A stretch of DNA of 6,471 nucleotides from Acholeplasmataceae bacterium (GTDB lineage: Bacteria > Bacillota_I > Bacilli_A > ML615J-28 > CAG-698): positions 1 to 6,471 of the forward strand of contig DUVT01000029.1 of the NCBI GenBank assembly GCA_012840905.1, given 5' to 3'. Shown here in pieces: positions 1-6,471 of the stretch (position 1 is the stretch's first letter; every line of letters begins with the position of its first letter). The notes beneath the pieces are model-generated. The model was not told the DNA's origin. It did not search any database and was given only the letters and a program-made list of their open reading frames with translations. The position numbers and the translations under genes were made by a program.

Positions 1-1
1 A

Positions 2-2056
2 GTATTAAAATTAAAGACAAAAGAAATTGTAATCGGTAGTGAGTTTGATGTGACAGTATTTGATAGTTTAAATCAAATTTTAAAAATTACTTTTTCAATT
101 GAAAATAACACGAAAAAGATTAACTACTTACAAAGTTTAAGTGAAGACCTAGATCCAATTGAAGAAAAATGTTTCTTAAGATTACTAAATTATATAATGA
201 ATACGCAAAAAAGATCATTGGTTCATATGCAAAAGGTAATTAAGTATGATATTAATTCCTTTTTAAAAATTGATCTTGCAAGTCGTCGTAATTTAGAGTT
301 GCTGGAAACATTAAGATTTGGTGAAAAGAAAAATTCTCTTTTAAGTGTGATTGATAAATGTGCAACAGCAATGGGAAGTCGCTATTTAAAGAAAAATTTA
401 ATCTTCCCATTAGTGGATAAAGATAGAATAGAAGCACGTTATGATATTATTGATATTTTTAAAAAGAACTTTTTAGAAGCTAGTGAACTTAGAAAATTAT
501 TAGAAGTTGTTTATGACTTAGAACGTATTGTTGGTCGTATTTCTTATGAAAATGCAAATCCTCGTGATTTATTACAACTTAAACGTTCACTTTCTGTAAT
601 TCCTAAAATAAAATCAATAATTGAAAAAATCAAGATAAATAATTATTTTGACCTTAATACTAATTATAATGATTTTGTAAAGATATTTAATTTGCTTGAA
701 GCTGCTTTACTTGATGATGCCCCTTTAACAATCAAAGAAGGTAATATTTTCAAAGATGGATATAACAGTGAATTAGATGAAATAAGACATATTAATGATA
801 ATTCAAAAGATTATTTACTTGAGCTTGAAGCAAGAGAAAGAGAACGAACAGGAATTAAAAACTTAAAAGTAGGATATAACCGTGTCTTTGGTTACTACTT
901 AGAAGTAAGTAAAGGTAGTAGCGATTTAGTAAAAGAAGAGTTTGGCTACATTAGAAAGCAAACCTTATCAAATAGTGAGCGTTTCATAACACAAGAATTA
1001 AAAGAAAAAGAAATTAGTATTTTAAGAACTGAAGAAAAAGCTTTAGAACTTGAGTATGAATTGTTTGTAAAGTTAAGAGATGAATTAAAGGGTTATGCAA
1101 ATAGCTTACAAACTCTTGCAAAGACACTTGCAGAACTTGATATGTTACTTAGTTTCCAAAAGGTTGCTAACGAAAACAATTATACTAGACCAAAGTTAAA
1201 TACAAATAATAAATTAGAGTTGATTAATTCACGTCATCCAGTTATTGAAAAGTTTACTGATACATTTATTCCTAATGATATATATATGGAAGAAGATGAT
1301 TCAATACTATTAATTACTGGACCAAATATGAGTGGTAAATCTACTTATATGCGTCAGGTAGCATTAAATGTTATATTAGCACAAATGGGATCATTTGTTG
1401 CGGCAAAGAGTGCAAATATTCCAATCTTTGATGCAATCTTTACGCGAATTGGTTCAGCAGATGATATAGTAAGTGGAAAGTCAACATTTATGGTTGAGAT
1501 GATAGAAGTAAATAATGCCTTAAGTAATGCAACTAAAAATTCGCTAATTATCTTTGATGAGATTGGTCGTGGAACTGCAACATATGATGGTTTGGCGCTT
1601 GCTCAAGCGATAATTGAATATGTGAGTACAAACCTTAAATGTAAAACTTTATTCTCAACTCACTATCATGAACTAACCGATTTAGAAAATGATTTAGAAA
1701 ATCTTAAAAATGTTCATGTAAGTGCAGATGATGTTAATGGTGAAATTATCTTTATGCATAAAGTTTTACCAGGAGCAGTTGATAAGAGTTATGGTGTAAA
1801 TGTTGCAAGACTTGCAAACCTACCACTGGAAGTTACGATTAGAGCTGATGACATATTAAAGAAATTAGAAGCAAGTCATAATCCTAACAAAGCATTACTT
1901 TCAATCAAAAACTATCAACAGCCACTTATTTATGATTCTAAGAGTGAAAAAGAAGTCTATGTCCTAGATAAAGTCAAAGATATCGATATTAATCAACTTA
2001 GTCCTCTAGATGCATTAAATATACTAGCTGAACTTCAAAAACATTTAAAAAAGTAG
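2..2056 (+). CDS. mutS: DNA mismatch repair protein MutS, 5' end outside window
   Basis: MutS is the mismatch-recognition ATPase that binds mispairs and small loops as a sliding clamp and recruits MutL. The frame is open from base 2, so the GTG at 50 is an internal Val, not the start. About 684 codons are visible of a family length near 850. The mismatch-reading domain I (with its Phe-x-Glu) and part of connector domain II lie upstream. Counting from the GTG, the lever/core includes RRNLELL near 80. The clamp domain spans about 237-310, with GYNRVFGYY at 275-283. The ATPase domain has SRHPVIE near 395, Walker A GPNMSGKST at 424-432, the signature STFMVEM, Walker B LIIFDE with D503-E504, and STHYHEL with H538. 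A possible sliding-clamp peptide QPLIY is at 624-628, before a C-terminal helix LSPLDAL like that of B. subtilis MutS. It ends in TAG, 9 bases before mutL. Identity is certain. Completeness upstream is unseen. Confidence 0.97.
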   Translation, partial: VLKLKTKEIVIGSEFDVTVFDSLNQILKITFSIENNTKKINYLQSLSEDLDPIEEKCFLRLLNYIMNTQKRSLVHMQKVIKYDINSFLKIDLASRRNLELLETLRFGEKKNSLLSVIDKCATAMGSRYLKKNLIFPLVDKDRIEARYDIIDIFKKNFLEASELRKLLEVVYDLERIVGRISYENANPRDLLQLKRSLSVIPKIKSIIEKIKINNYFDLNTNYNDFVKIFNLLEAALLDDAPLTIKEGNIFKDGYNSELDEIRHINDNSKDYLLELEARERERTGIKNLKVGYNRVFGYYLEVSKGSSDLVKEEFGYIRKQTLSNSERFITQELKEKEISILRTEEKALELEYELFVKLRDELKGYANSLQTLAKTLAELDMLLSFQKVANENNYTRPKLNTNNKLELINSRHPVIEKFTDTFIPNDIYMEEDDSILLITGPNMSGKSTYMRQVALNVILAQMGSFVAAKSANIPIFDAIFTRIGSADDIVSGKSTFMVEMIEVNNALSNATKNSLIIFDEIGRGTATYDGLALAQAIIEYVSTNLKCKTLFSTHYHELTDLENDLENLKNVHVSADDVNGEIIFMHKVLPGAVDKSYGVNVARLANLPLEVTIRADDILKKLEASHNPNKALLSIKNYQQPLIYDSKSEKEVYVLDKVKDIDINQLSPLDALNILAELQKHLKK

Positions 2057-2060
2057 GTGA
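2055..2060 (+). promoter_or_regulatory. Ribosome binding site of mutL, overlapping the mutS stop
   Basis: AGGTGA lies 5 bases before the mutL ATG at 2066 and shares its first bases with the mutS TAG stop (2054-2056). Ribosomes finishing mutS would sit on the initiation site of mutL, which suggests translational coupling. It also supports the ATG at 2066 as the true start. Confidence 0.75.
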
Positions 2061-2065
2061 ACTAA

Positions 2066-3982
2066 ATGGCCAAAATAATCAAACTTGACCAACATACTGC
2101 AAATCTAATTGCAGCTGGTGAAGTAATTGAAAGTGCAGTATCGGTTGTAAAAGAATTAGTTGAAAATGCAATTGATGCTGATGCCACAATGATAAATATA
2201 TTATTAGAAGATTCTGGTTTAACTGAGATTATTGTTCAAGATAATGGTCACGGGATGGATCCATCAGATGCAAAAATGAGTATTGAACCTCACGCTACAA
2301 GTAAAATTCGTACAGGAGAAGATTTATATCGCATTTTTACTTTAGGCTTTCGTGGTGAAGCCTTACCATCAATTGTCTCTGTTTCGAATTTTAGAATTAA
2401 GACAAGTACTGATGGTAAACGTGGGTTTATGTATTCCTTAAAAGGTGGCGAAGTAATTAATGAAGCTACAATTGCTTTTCCTAAAGGTACAGAAGTTAGT
2501 GTAAAAAATCTATTTTTCAACACGCCTGCGCGATTGCAACATCTTCAATCACCAAGTGTTGAGTTAAGTAATATTGTAGAATATGTAAATAAAATTGCAT
2601 TGTCACGTCCTGATATTGCTTTTAAACTAACAAACAACGATCGAACTTTAGTCCAAACATTTGGTACAAACAACCTCAAAGAAGTAATCTTTAATATATA
2701 TGGTGAAGAGGTTGCGAAAAAAATGATCGAGATTTTTGATAAAAACTCTTACTTTGAAATATCTGGTTTAGTTTCTAAACCAACTGTTTCTAGAAGCAAC
2801 AAAAATCATTTTACTATTCTCGTAAATAATCGAGTAATTAGAAGTGCGAAAATAAATAATGCTATATTATCTGCGTATAAAGAACGTTTAGTAACAGGAC
2901 GTTTTCCAATTATTGTTTTAAAAATTGAAGTAGATCCAGGAATAATTGATGTTAATATTCATCCAGGCAAATTAGAAGTTAAATTTTCTAATGAAATCGA
3001 GTTACTTCAAATGATAACCCATGCTATAGATTATTCGCTTACTAATACAGATTTAATGGTTGAAGTTGAAAGTAAAGCTCCTAAGTTTGAAGATGAATTT
3101 GAATATGAATATAAAATTGATGATGAATTCGAAGAAGAGTCTATAAAGATAGATATTGATTATGAAGATGAATATGAAAAAGATCAAGCTGATTTAGAAG
3201 AAGAAGTAGCTGAACCAATAACTAAAAAGGAATCCTTAAAACAAATTGATTTAGATGCTATGTTTACTGAACCGATAACAGAAGAAATAAGATCTTTTAC
3301 AAAAACAGACTTCCAAGCAAAAGAACCCGTAAAAGAAGAAACATATATACAAGAAGAATATGAACTACGTACAGAACATCATAAAGATACAAGAGTTAAT
3401 AAATTACCTGTGATGTACTATGTTGGTCAATTGCATGGAACTTATTTGTTATTCCAAGATGAAAGTAACTTTTATATAGTTGATCAACATGCTGCATATG
3501 AACGAATTAATTATGAAAAAATTAAAGATTCGCTTAATAAAGAAGAGACAATTCATTATGAATTATTAATTCCTATTAAACTTAATTTTCCTACTTCAGA
3601 AGCTCTTTTAGTTAGAGAAAAACTATCTGAATTAAGACAGATTGGTGTTGTAATTGAAGACTTTGGTTCTGGAACATTTATGGTAAGAGAAGTACCAATT
3701 TGGTTTACAAAAGGAATGGAGAAGGAATTTGTAGAAGAGATTATTTTTGAATTTATTAATAATCGTAAAGTTAATAAATCTCAATTTTTTGATAATCTTG
3801 CAGTGTTGCTTGCATGTAAAAGATCAATTAAAGCTAATCAATATCTAGATAAAATTCATATTGAATATTTAATGGAAGATTTGGGTAAATGTGAAAAGCC
3901 ATATTCATGTCCGCATGGTAGACCAACGATTGTGAAGTTTTCTGAAAATGAAATCCAAAGATGGTTTAAGCGAATTGTATAA
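2066..3982 (+). CDS. mutL: DNA mismatch repair protein MutL, endonuclease type
   Basis: MutL is the GHKL-family ATPase that links MutS to strand excision. In bacteria without MutH it also nicks the new strand. The N-terminal ATPase (about 1-331) shows IAAGEVIE at 15-22, KELVENAIDA with catalytic E30 and Mg-binding N34, DNGHGM at 59-64, HATSKI at 76-81, GFRGEAL at 94-100 and FFNTPAR. A strongly acidic linker covers about 333-446. The C-terminal dimerisation and endonuclease domain (about 450-638) has DQHAAYERINYE at 473-484 (the DQHAx2Ex4E metal motif), ACKRSIKA at 583-590, CPHGRP at 615-620 and a final WFKR. All nuclease motifs are intact, so a nicking MutL is inferred. At 638 residues it is close to B. 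subtilis MutL. Oddities: SA replaces the usual RP after the GEVxE motif, and the clamp-binding QxxxxP motif lacks its Gln (Y498 to P503). The stop overlaps the miaA start. Confidence 0.97.
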   Translation: MAKIIKLDQHTANLIAAGEVIESAVSVVKELVENAIDADATMINILLEDSGLTEIIVQDNGHGMDPSDAKMSIEPHATSKIRTGEDLYRIFTLGFRGEALPSIVSVSNFRIKTSTDGKRGFMYSLKGGEVINEATIAFPKGTEVSVKNLFFNTPARLQHLQSPSVELSNIVEYVNKIALSRPDIAFKLTNNDRTLVQTFGTNNLKEVIFNIYGEEVAKKMIEIFDKNSYFEISGLVSKPTVSRSNKNHFTILVNNRVIRSAKINNAILSAYKERLVTGRFPIIVLKIEVDPGIIDVNIHPGKLEVKFSNEIELLQMITHAIDYSLTNTDLMVEVESKAPKFEDEFEYEYKIDDEFEEESIKIDIDYEDEYEKDQADLEEEVAEPITKKESLKQIDLDAMFTEPITEEIRSFTKTDFQAKEPVKEETYIQEEYELRTEHHKDTRVNKLPVMYYVGQLHGTYLLFQDESNFYIVDQHAAYERINYEKIKDSLNKEETIHYELLIPIKLNFPTSEALLVREKLSELRQIGVVIEDFGSGTFMVREVPIWFTKGMEKEFVEEIIFEFINNRKVNKSQFFDNLAVLLACKRSIKANQYLDKIHIEYLMEDLGKCEKPYSCPHGRPTIVKFSENEIQRWFKRIV

Positions 3983-4887
3983 TGGATAAAGTTGTTGTAT
4001 TAACTGGTCCAACTGCAATTGGCAAAACCCAAATTTCTTTAGATATTGCAAAACACTTCAAAACCGAAATTATTAATGCAGATGCTAGTCAATTTAGAAG
4101 AGGTTTAAATATTGGGACTGCAAAAATTGATTTAGATTCAGTTGATGTTGTTCATCATTTAATTGATATTATAGAAATTGAAGAAAACTTTTCAATCAAA
4201 GACTATCAAACACTTGCAAGACAAAAAATAACTGAATTTAAAAATAAAGGAATTTTACCGTTTTTAGTTGGTGGAAGTGGACTATATATAAATAGTGTAA
4301 TCTATAATTATGAATTAACTGATACTGAAAGAGATTATAAATTTGAAGAGGAAAAATACAATTCATATAATAATGAAGAACTTCATAAATTTTTAGAAAA
4401 ACTTGATTTCGAAGCTAGCAAAACCATTCATCCTAATAACCGTAGAAGAGTTTTACGGGCAATCGAAAGAGCAAAAATAGGTGAAAAGATCAGTAGTTTT
4501 AATCAAGGTAATCAATTAGTTTATGATGCACTTGTTATCGAACTTACTACAGATCGTGAAGTATTATATGATAGAATCAATCAAAGATTTAATGTAATGA
4601 TTGAAGAAGGATGGTTAAAAGAAGTAGAAGAATTAAAAAGAAATAATATTGATTTAACTAAAATCAAAGATATTGGTTATAAAGAATTAGGGTTATACTT
4701 AGAGGGCAAATATGAGTTTGAAGAAGTTAGTGAATTAATAAAAAAACAAACTCGTAATCTCGCAAAACGCCAATTAACTTGGTTTAGAAATAAAATGGCA
4801 ACAACAAAAGTTAATGTTGATTATACTAATCCTAGCCATACCACAAATGAAATAATTAAACTTATTTCAGATTTTCTAAATAAATAA
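3982..4887 (+). CDS. miaA: tRNA dimethylallyltransferase MiaA
   Basis: MiaA transfers a dimethylallyl group from DMAPP to N6 of A37 in tRNAs that read codons beginning with U, giving i6A37, which stabilises codon pairing; MiaB usually then thiomethylates it. At 301 residues it is of ordinary length. The P-loop GPTAIGKT is at 9-16. The conserved catalytic Asp is D34, followed by IGTAK at 44-48, then HHLID, and VGGSGLYI at 96-103. The helical tRNA-binding insert follows, with HPNNRRRVLRAIE, then IGYKEL at 231-236 and the C-terminal signature TRNLAKRQLTWFR at 257-269. The usual DS after the Asp region is DA here, and Tyr is replaced by Leu260 in the signature; both look like mild variation. The ATG shares its A with the mutL TAA and no strong ribosome binding site precedes it, so it is probably translated by coupling. 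The mutL-miaA order is widespread in bacteria. The frequent next gene hfq is absent here, as a terminator follows directly. Confidence 0.97.
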   Translation: MDKVVVLTGPTAIGKTQISLDIAKHFKTEIINADASQFRRGLNIGTAKIDLDSVDVVHHLIDIIEIEENFSIKDYQTLARQKITEFKNKGILPFLVGGSGLYINSVIYNYELTDTERDYKFEEEKYNSYNNEELHKFLEKLDFEASKTIHPNNRRRVLRAIERAKIGEKISSFNQGNQLVYDALVIELTTDREVLYDRINQRFNVMIEEGWLKEVEELKRNNIDLTKIKDIGYKELGLYLEGKYEFEEVSELIKKQTRNLAKRQLTWFRNKMATTKVNVDYTNPSHTTNEIIKLISDFLNK

Positions 4888-4891
4888 CTTT

Positions 4892-4925
4892 CGACTATAG
4901 AATTTTATCTATAGTCGTTTTTTTT
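4892..4925 (+). terminator. Intrinsic terminator of the mutS-mutL-miaA unit
   Basis: A perfect 9-bp inverted repeat (CGACTATAG at 4892-4900 and CTATAGTCG at 4909-4917) encloses an 8-base loop and is followed immediately by eight T residues (4918-4925). It begins 4 bases after the miaA stop, the classic Rho-independent layout. The T run is on the + strand only, so it is oriented to stop transcription of the repair operon before the dac gene. Confidence 0.9.
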
Positions 4926-4935
4926 AAGTATTATT

Positions 4936-4943
4936 CATATAAT
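4936..4943 (+). promoter_or_regulatory. Possible -10 element of the dac-spmA unit
   Basis: CATATAAT contains a perfect vegetative TATAAT (4938-4943) and also matches 7 of 8 positions of the Bacillus sigma-E -10 consensus CATACANT. The B. subtilis dacB-spmA-spmB operon is sigma-E controlled, so the second reading is attractive. No convincing -35 box of either class sits at the right distance; the terminator T run occupies that place. A start about 7 bases downstream would leave a leader of only about 11 bases beginning within the ribosome binding site. In a genome this AT-rich the match may be chance. Confidence 0.3.
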
Positions 4944-4948
4944 GTTTT

Positions 4949-4952
4949 GAGG
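4949..4952 (+). promoter_or_regulatory. Ribosome binding site of the carboxypeptidase gene
   Basis: GAGG lies 8 bases before the ATG at 4961, a normal Shine-Dalgarno spacing. The next codons give a clean signal peptide, which together fix this start. Confidence 0.7.
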
Positions 4953-4960
4953 TTGGGGAT

Positions 4961-5974
4961 ATGAAGAAATTAATTTTAGGATTAATAATTTTATTAAGTA
5001 GTTTTACTTTAAGCATAAAAGCAAGTTTTGAAATCCATGCAACAAGTGCTATTTTAATGGAAAAGGATAGTAAGCGTGTAATGTATGAGAAGAATATCCA
5101 TAATCGGTATTTAACTGCGTCGATTGCAAAAATTATGACTGCTATTGTTGCACTTGAAAATGGAGATTTAGATAAATACTATAAGGTAGATAAAGAAACT
5201 ATTAGTCAAATTGGTAGTAGTATTTATTTAAAACTCGATGATGAGGTTAAATTAATTGATTTAGTTTATGGATTAATGCTTAGAAGTGGAAATGATGCAG
5301 CTTATTTAATTGCAGTTAGTGTAGGTGAAGACTATGATGATTTCATTAATTTGATGAATGAAACAGCAAAAAAAATTGGAATGAAAAATAGTAGTTTTTC
5401 GAATCCATCAGGTTTAGACGAAGAAAGTGCGAATTATTCAACCGCGTATGATATGGCTCTTTTAATGGCTTATTGTTTAGATAATGAATTATTTAGAAAA
5501 ATTACAGGCACTAAAACTCATGTAAGCAAAACTAAAGAAGGAGAACTATTATATTTTGTAAACAAACATCGCTTAATTCAAACAAAAGATTATGTAACTG
5601 GTGGTAAAACTGGCTACACTACAAACGCCAAACGAACCCTTGTTACAAGTGCTAAAAAAAATAATATGGAACTAATCGCGGTTACATTTAATTGTGGTGA
5701 TGATTGGAATGCACATGATGCTTTATTTAATTATGGGTTTAGTAATTTCGAGATGAAAGTATTTCATAGAGGTGAAATTATTAAGATGAATGATGCTCTT
5801 TATCCAACTCCATATTTAATTAGTGATTTAAAATACCCAGTAAAAAGTGATGATAATATTAAGTATTTAATTAAACTATTGAAAAAACCAGGATCAAAAC
5901 AACAAATTGGCAGGGCAGAAATATACCTAGATGAAAAATTAGTTCATCATGTGCCAATATATAGGTATTACTAA
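4961..5974 (+). CDS. Secreted D-alanyl-D-alanine carboxypeptidase (PBP5/DacB-DacF type)
   Basis: This is a low-molecular-mass penicillin-binding protein of peptidase family S11. It removes the terminal D-Ala of peptidoglycan stem peptides and so limits cross-linking, acting outside the membrane. An N-terminal signal peptide (KK at 2-3, hydrophobic 4-17) probably ends near A21. The three active-site motifs are in order: SxxK as SIAK with nucleophile S54 and K57, SxN as SGN at 109-111, and KTG at 216-218 within TGGKTGYT. The C-terminal part, from about 260, fits the beta-sandwich PBP5_C domain. At 337 residues it is shorter than B. subtilis DacB or DacF (about 380-390) and stops right after that domain, with no amphipathic anchor helix. 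Its stop overlaps the spmA-like start, matching the dacB-spmA-spmB order of B. subtilis. Context favours dacB, but sequence alone does not separate dacB from dacF or dacA, so no symbol is given. Confidence 0.93.
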   Translation: MKKLILGLIILLSSFTLSIKASFEIHATSAILMEKDSKRVMYEKNIHNRYLTASIAKIMTAIVALENGDLDKYYKVDKETISQIGSSIYLKLDDEVKLIDLVYGLMLRSGNDAAYLIAVSVGEDYDDFINLMNETAKKIGMKNSSFSNPSGLDEESANYSTAYDMALLMAYCLDNELFRKITGTKTHVSKTKEGELLYFVNKHRLIQTKDYVTGGKTGYTTNAKRTLVTSAKKNNMELIAVTFNCGDDWNAHDALFNYGFSNFEMKVFHRGEIIKMNDALYPTPYLISDLKYPVKSDDNIKYLIKLLKKPGSKQQIGRAEIYLDEKLVHHVPIYRYY

Positions 5975-6471
5975 TGAATAAAATTTGGGTTTTTATTGTC
6001 CTCATTTGTTTTGTTTATGGTGCAATATCTGGTAATATTGATAATTTAATTACAGCTAGCATAAATACACCAAAAGATACATTAGATTTAGTAATTAAAG
6101 TAGGCGGATTAATCATTTTTTATAATGGGATTTTTCAAATTGCAATCGATAGTAATGTGATAAAAAAGCTAGCTAACTTAATTCATCCGATTGTAAGAAT
6201 CATCTTTAAAGATTTAAAAAAAGATAGTATTGTTCATGAACTTGTAAGTGCAAATATAATTGCAAATTTTTTGGGTCTCGGTATTGCTTCAACTCCAATT
6301 GCAATTAAAGCTTTAAAATCACTAAAAGAAGAACTAAAAGATCAAACTAAACCTAGTATATCGATGGTTAAATTAATCTTAATTAATGTTGCTGCATTTA
6401 CAATCTTTCCACTTTCAATTTTAAGTGTAAGAAAAATATATAATGCTAAGATCAATTTAGAACTTGTTCCA
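5974..6471 (+). CDS. spmA: Spore maturation protein A-like membrane protein, 3' end outside window
   Basis: An ATG at 5974 shares its A with the preceding TAA stop and opens 166 codons that run to the window edge. A weak AGG at 5963-5965 precedes it, so coupling to the carboxypeptidase gene is likely. The protein is hydrophobic, with probable membrane segments at about 3-19, 38-57, 92-111 and 132-151. It resembles B. subtilis SpmA (about 196 residues) along its length: an N-terminal IWV start, HPIVRIIF at 71-78, the family block around N94 to K112 with ANFLGLG at 97-103 and ASTP at 105-108, then a later IFP and SVRK. About 30 residues are missing. SpmA and SpmB carry the nucleoside-recognition (Gate) domain and in B. 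subtilis are needed for spore core dehydration; the biochemical role is unknown, and homologues exist outside spore formers. The symbol rests on remembered similarity and gene order. spmB is expected next. Confidence 0.85.
   Translation, partial: MNKIWVFIVLICFVYGAISGNIDNLITASINTPKDTLDLVIKVGGLIIFYNGIFQIAIDSNVIKKLANLIHPIVRIIFKDLKKDSIVHELVSANIIANFLGLGIASTPIAIKALKSLKEELKDQTKPSISMVKLILINVAAFTIFPLSILSVRKIYNAKINLELVP

Noticed and set aside
50..52. GTG as the start codon of mutS
   Set aside because: The same frame is open back to base 2 and the encoded part begins inside connector domain II, so the start lies upstream of the window.
252..437. 61-codon open frame on the minus strand inside mutS
   Set aside because: It is antisense to conserved MutS core sequence, resembles no family I recognise, and has no supporting signals.
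2290..2523. 77-codon open frame on the minus strand inside mutL
   Set aside because: It lies opposite conserved ATPase motifs of MutL, and its openness follows from the coding bias of the + strand.
3120..3190. DNA tandem repeat in the GAAGATGAA-rich part of mutL
   Set aside because: The unit is not constant in length or sequence; it reflects runs of Glu, Asp and Tyr codons in the linker.
4929..4934. TATTAT as an alternative -10 box
   Set aside because: No -35-like hexamer lies at 16-18 bases upstream, and such matches are expected by chance in this AT-rich spacer.
1..6471. CRISPR array, tRNA, rRNA, insertion sequence or phage-defence genes
   Set aside because: The window is filled by five conserved genes with almost no spacer; I saw no regular repeats, terminal inverted repeats, transposase motifs or RNA gene signatures.

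Overview
The window is AT-rich (roughly 30% GC by eye) and every gene lies on the + strand. It comes from a cell-walled, low-GC Bacillota-type bacterium. The protein motifs resemble Bacillus subtilis homologues throughout. A D,D-carboxypeptidase gene implies peptidoglycan. Trp is always TGG, no reading frame contains an internal TGA, and the stops used are TAG once and TAA three times, so the standard bacterial code fits and the UGA-Trp code of Mycoplasma does not. A deep-branching Bacilli or Erysipelotrichia-like lineage, or a walled relative of the Mollicutes, would be consistent. The sequence alone does not fix the taxon.

Region 1 (1-4887) is a mismatch-repair and tRNA-modification operon: mutS (5' end outside the window), mutL and miaA. 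mutL starts 9 bases after the mutS stop and its ribosome binding site overlaps that stop. miaA overlaps the mutL stop by one base (TAATG). MutS recognises mismatches. MutL carries a complete metal-dependent endonuclease motif set, so repair here should be of the MutH-independent type. MiaA makes i6A37 in tRNAs that read codons starting with U. A strong intrinsic terminator at 4892-4925 closes the unit.

Region 2 (4888-4960) is a 73-base spacer holding the terminator, a -10-like element and the ribosome binding site for the next gene.

Region 3 (4961-6471) holds a secreted penicillin-binding D-alanyl-D-alanine carboxypeptidase (dacB/dacF type) that overlaps by one base (TAATG) a SpmA-like membrane protein cut by the right edge. 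The order matches the B. subtilis dacB-spmA-spmB sporulation operon, so spmB is expected just beyond the edge. Whether this organism sporulates cannot be decided from the window.

I found no undescribed system. The window is mostly conserved housekeeping sequence. The points worth a second look are residue-level departures from family norms: clamp-binding motifs in MutS and MutL, an acidic MutL linker, a carboxypeptidase without a C-terminal anchor, and substituted polar residues in SpmA.
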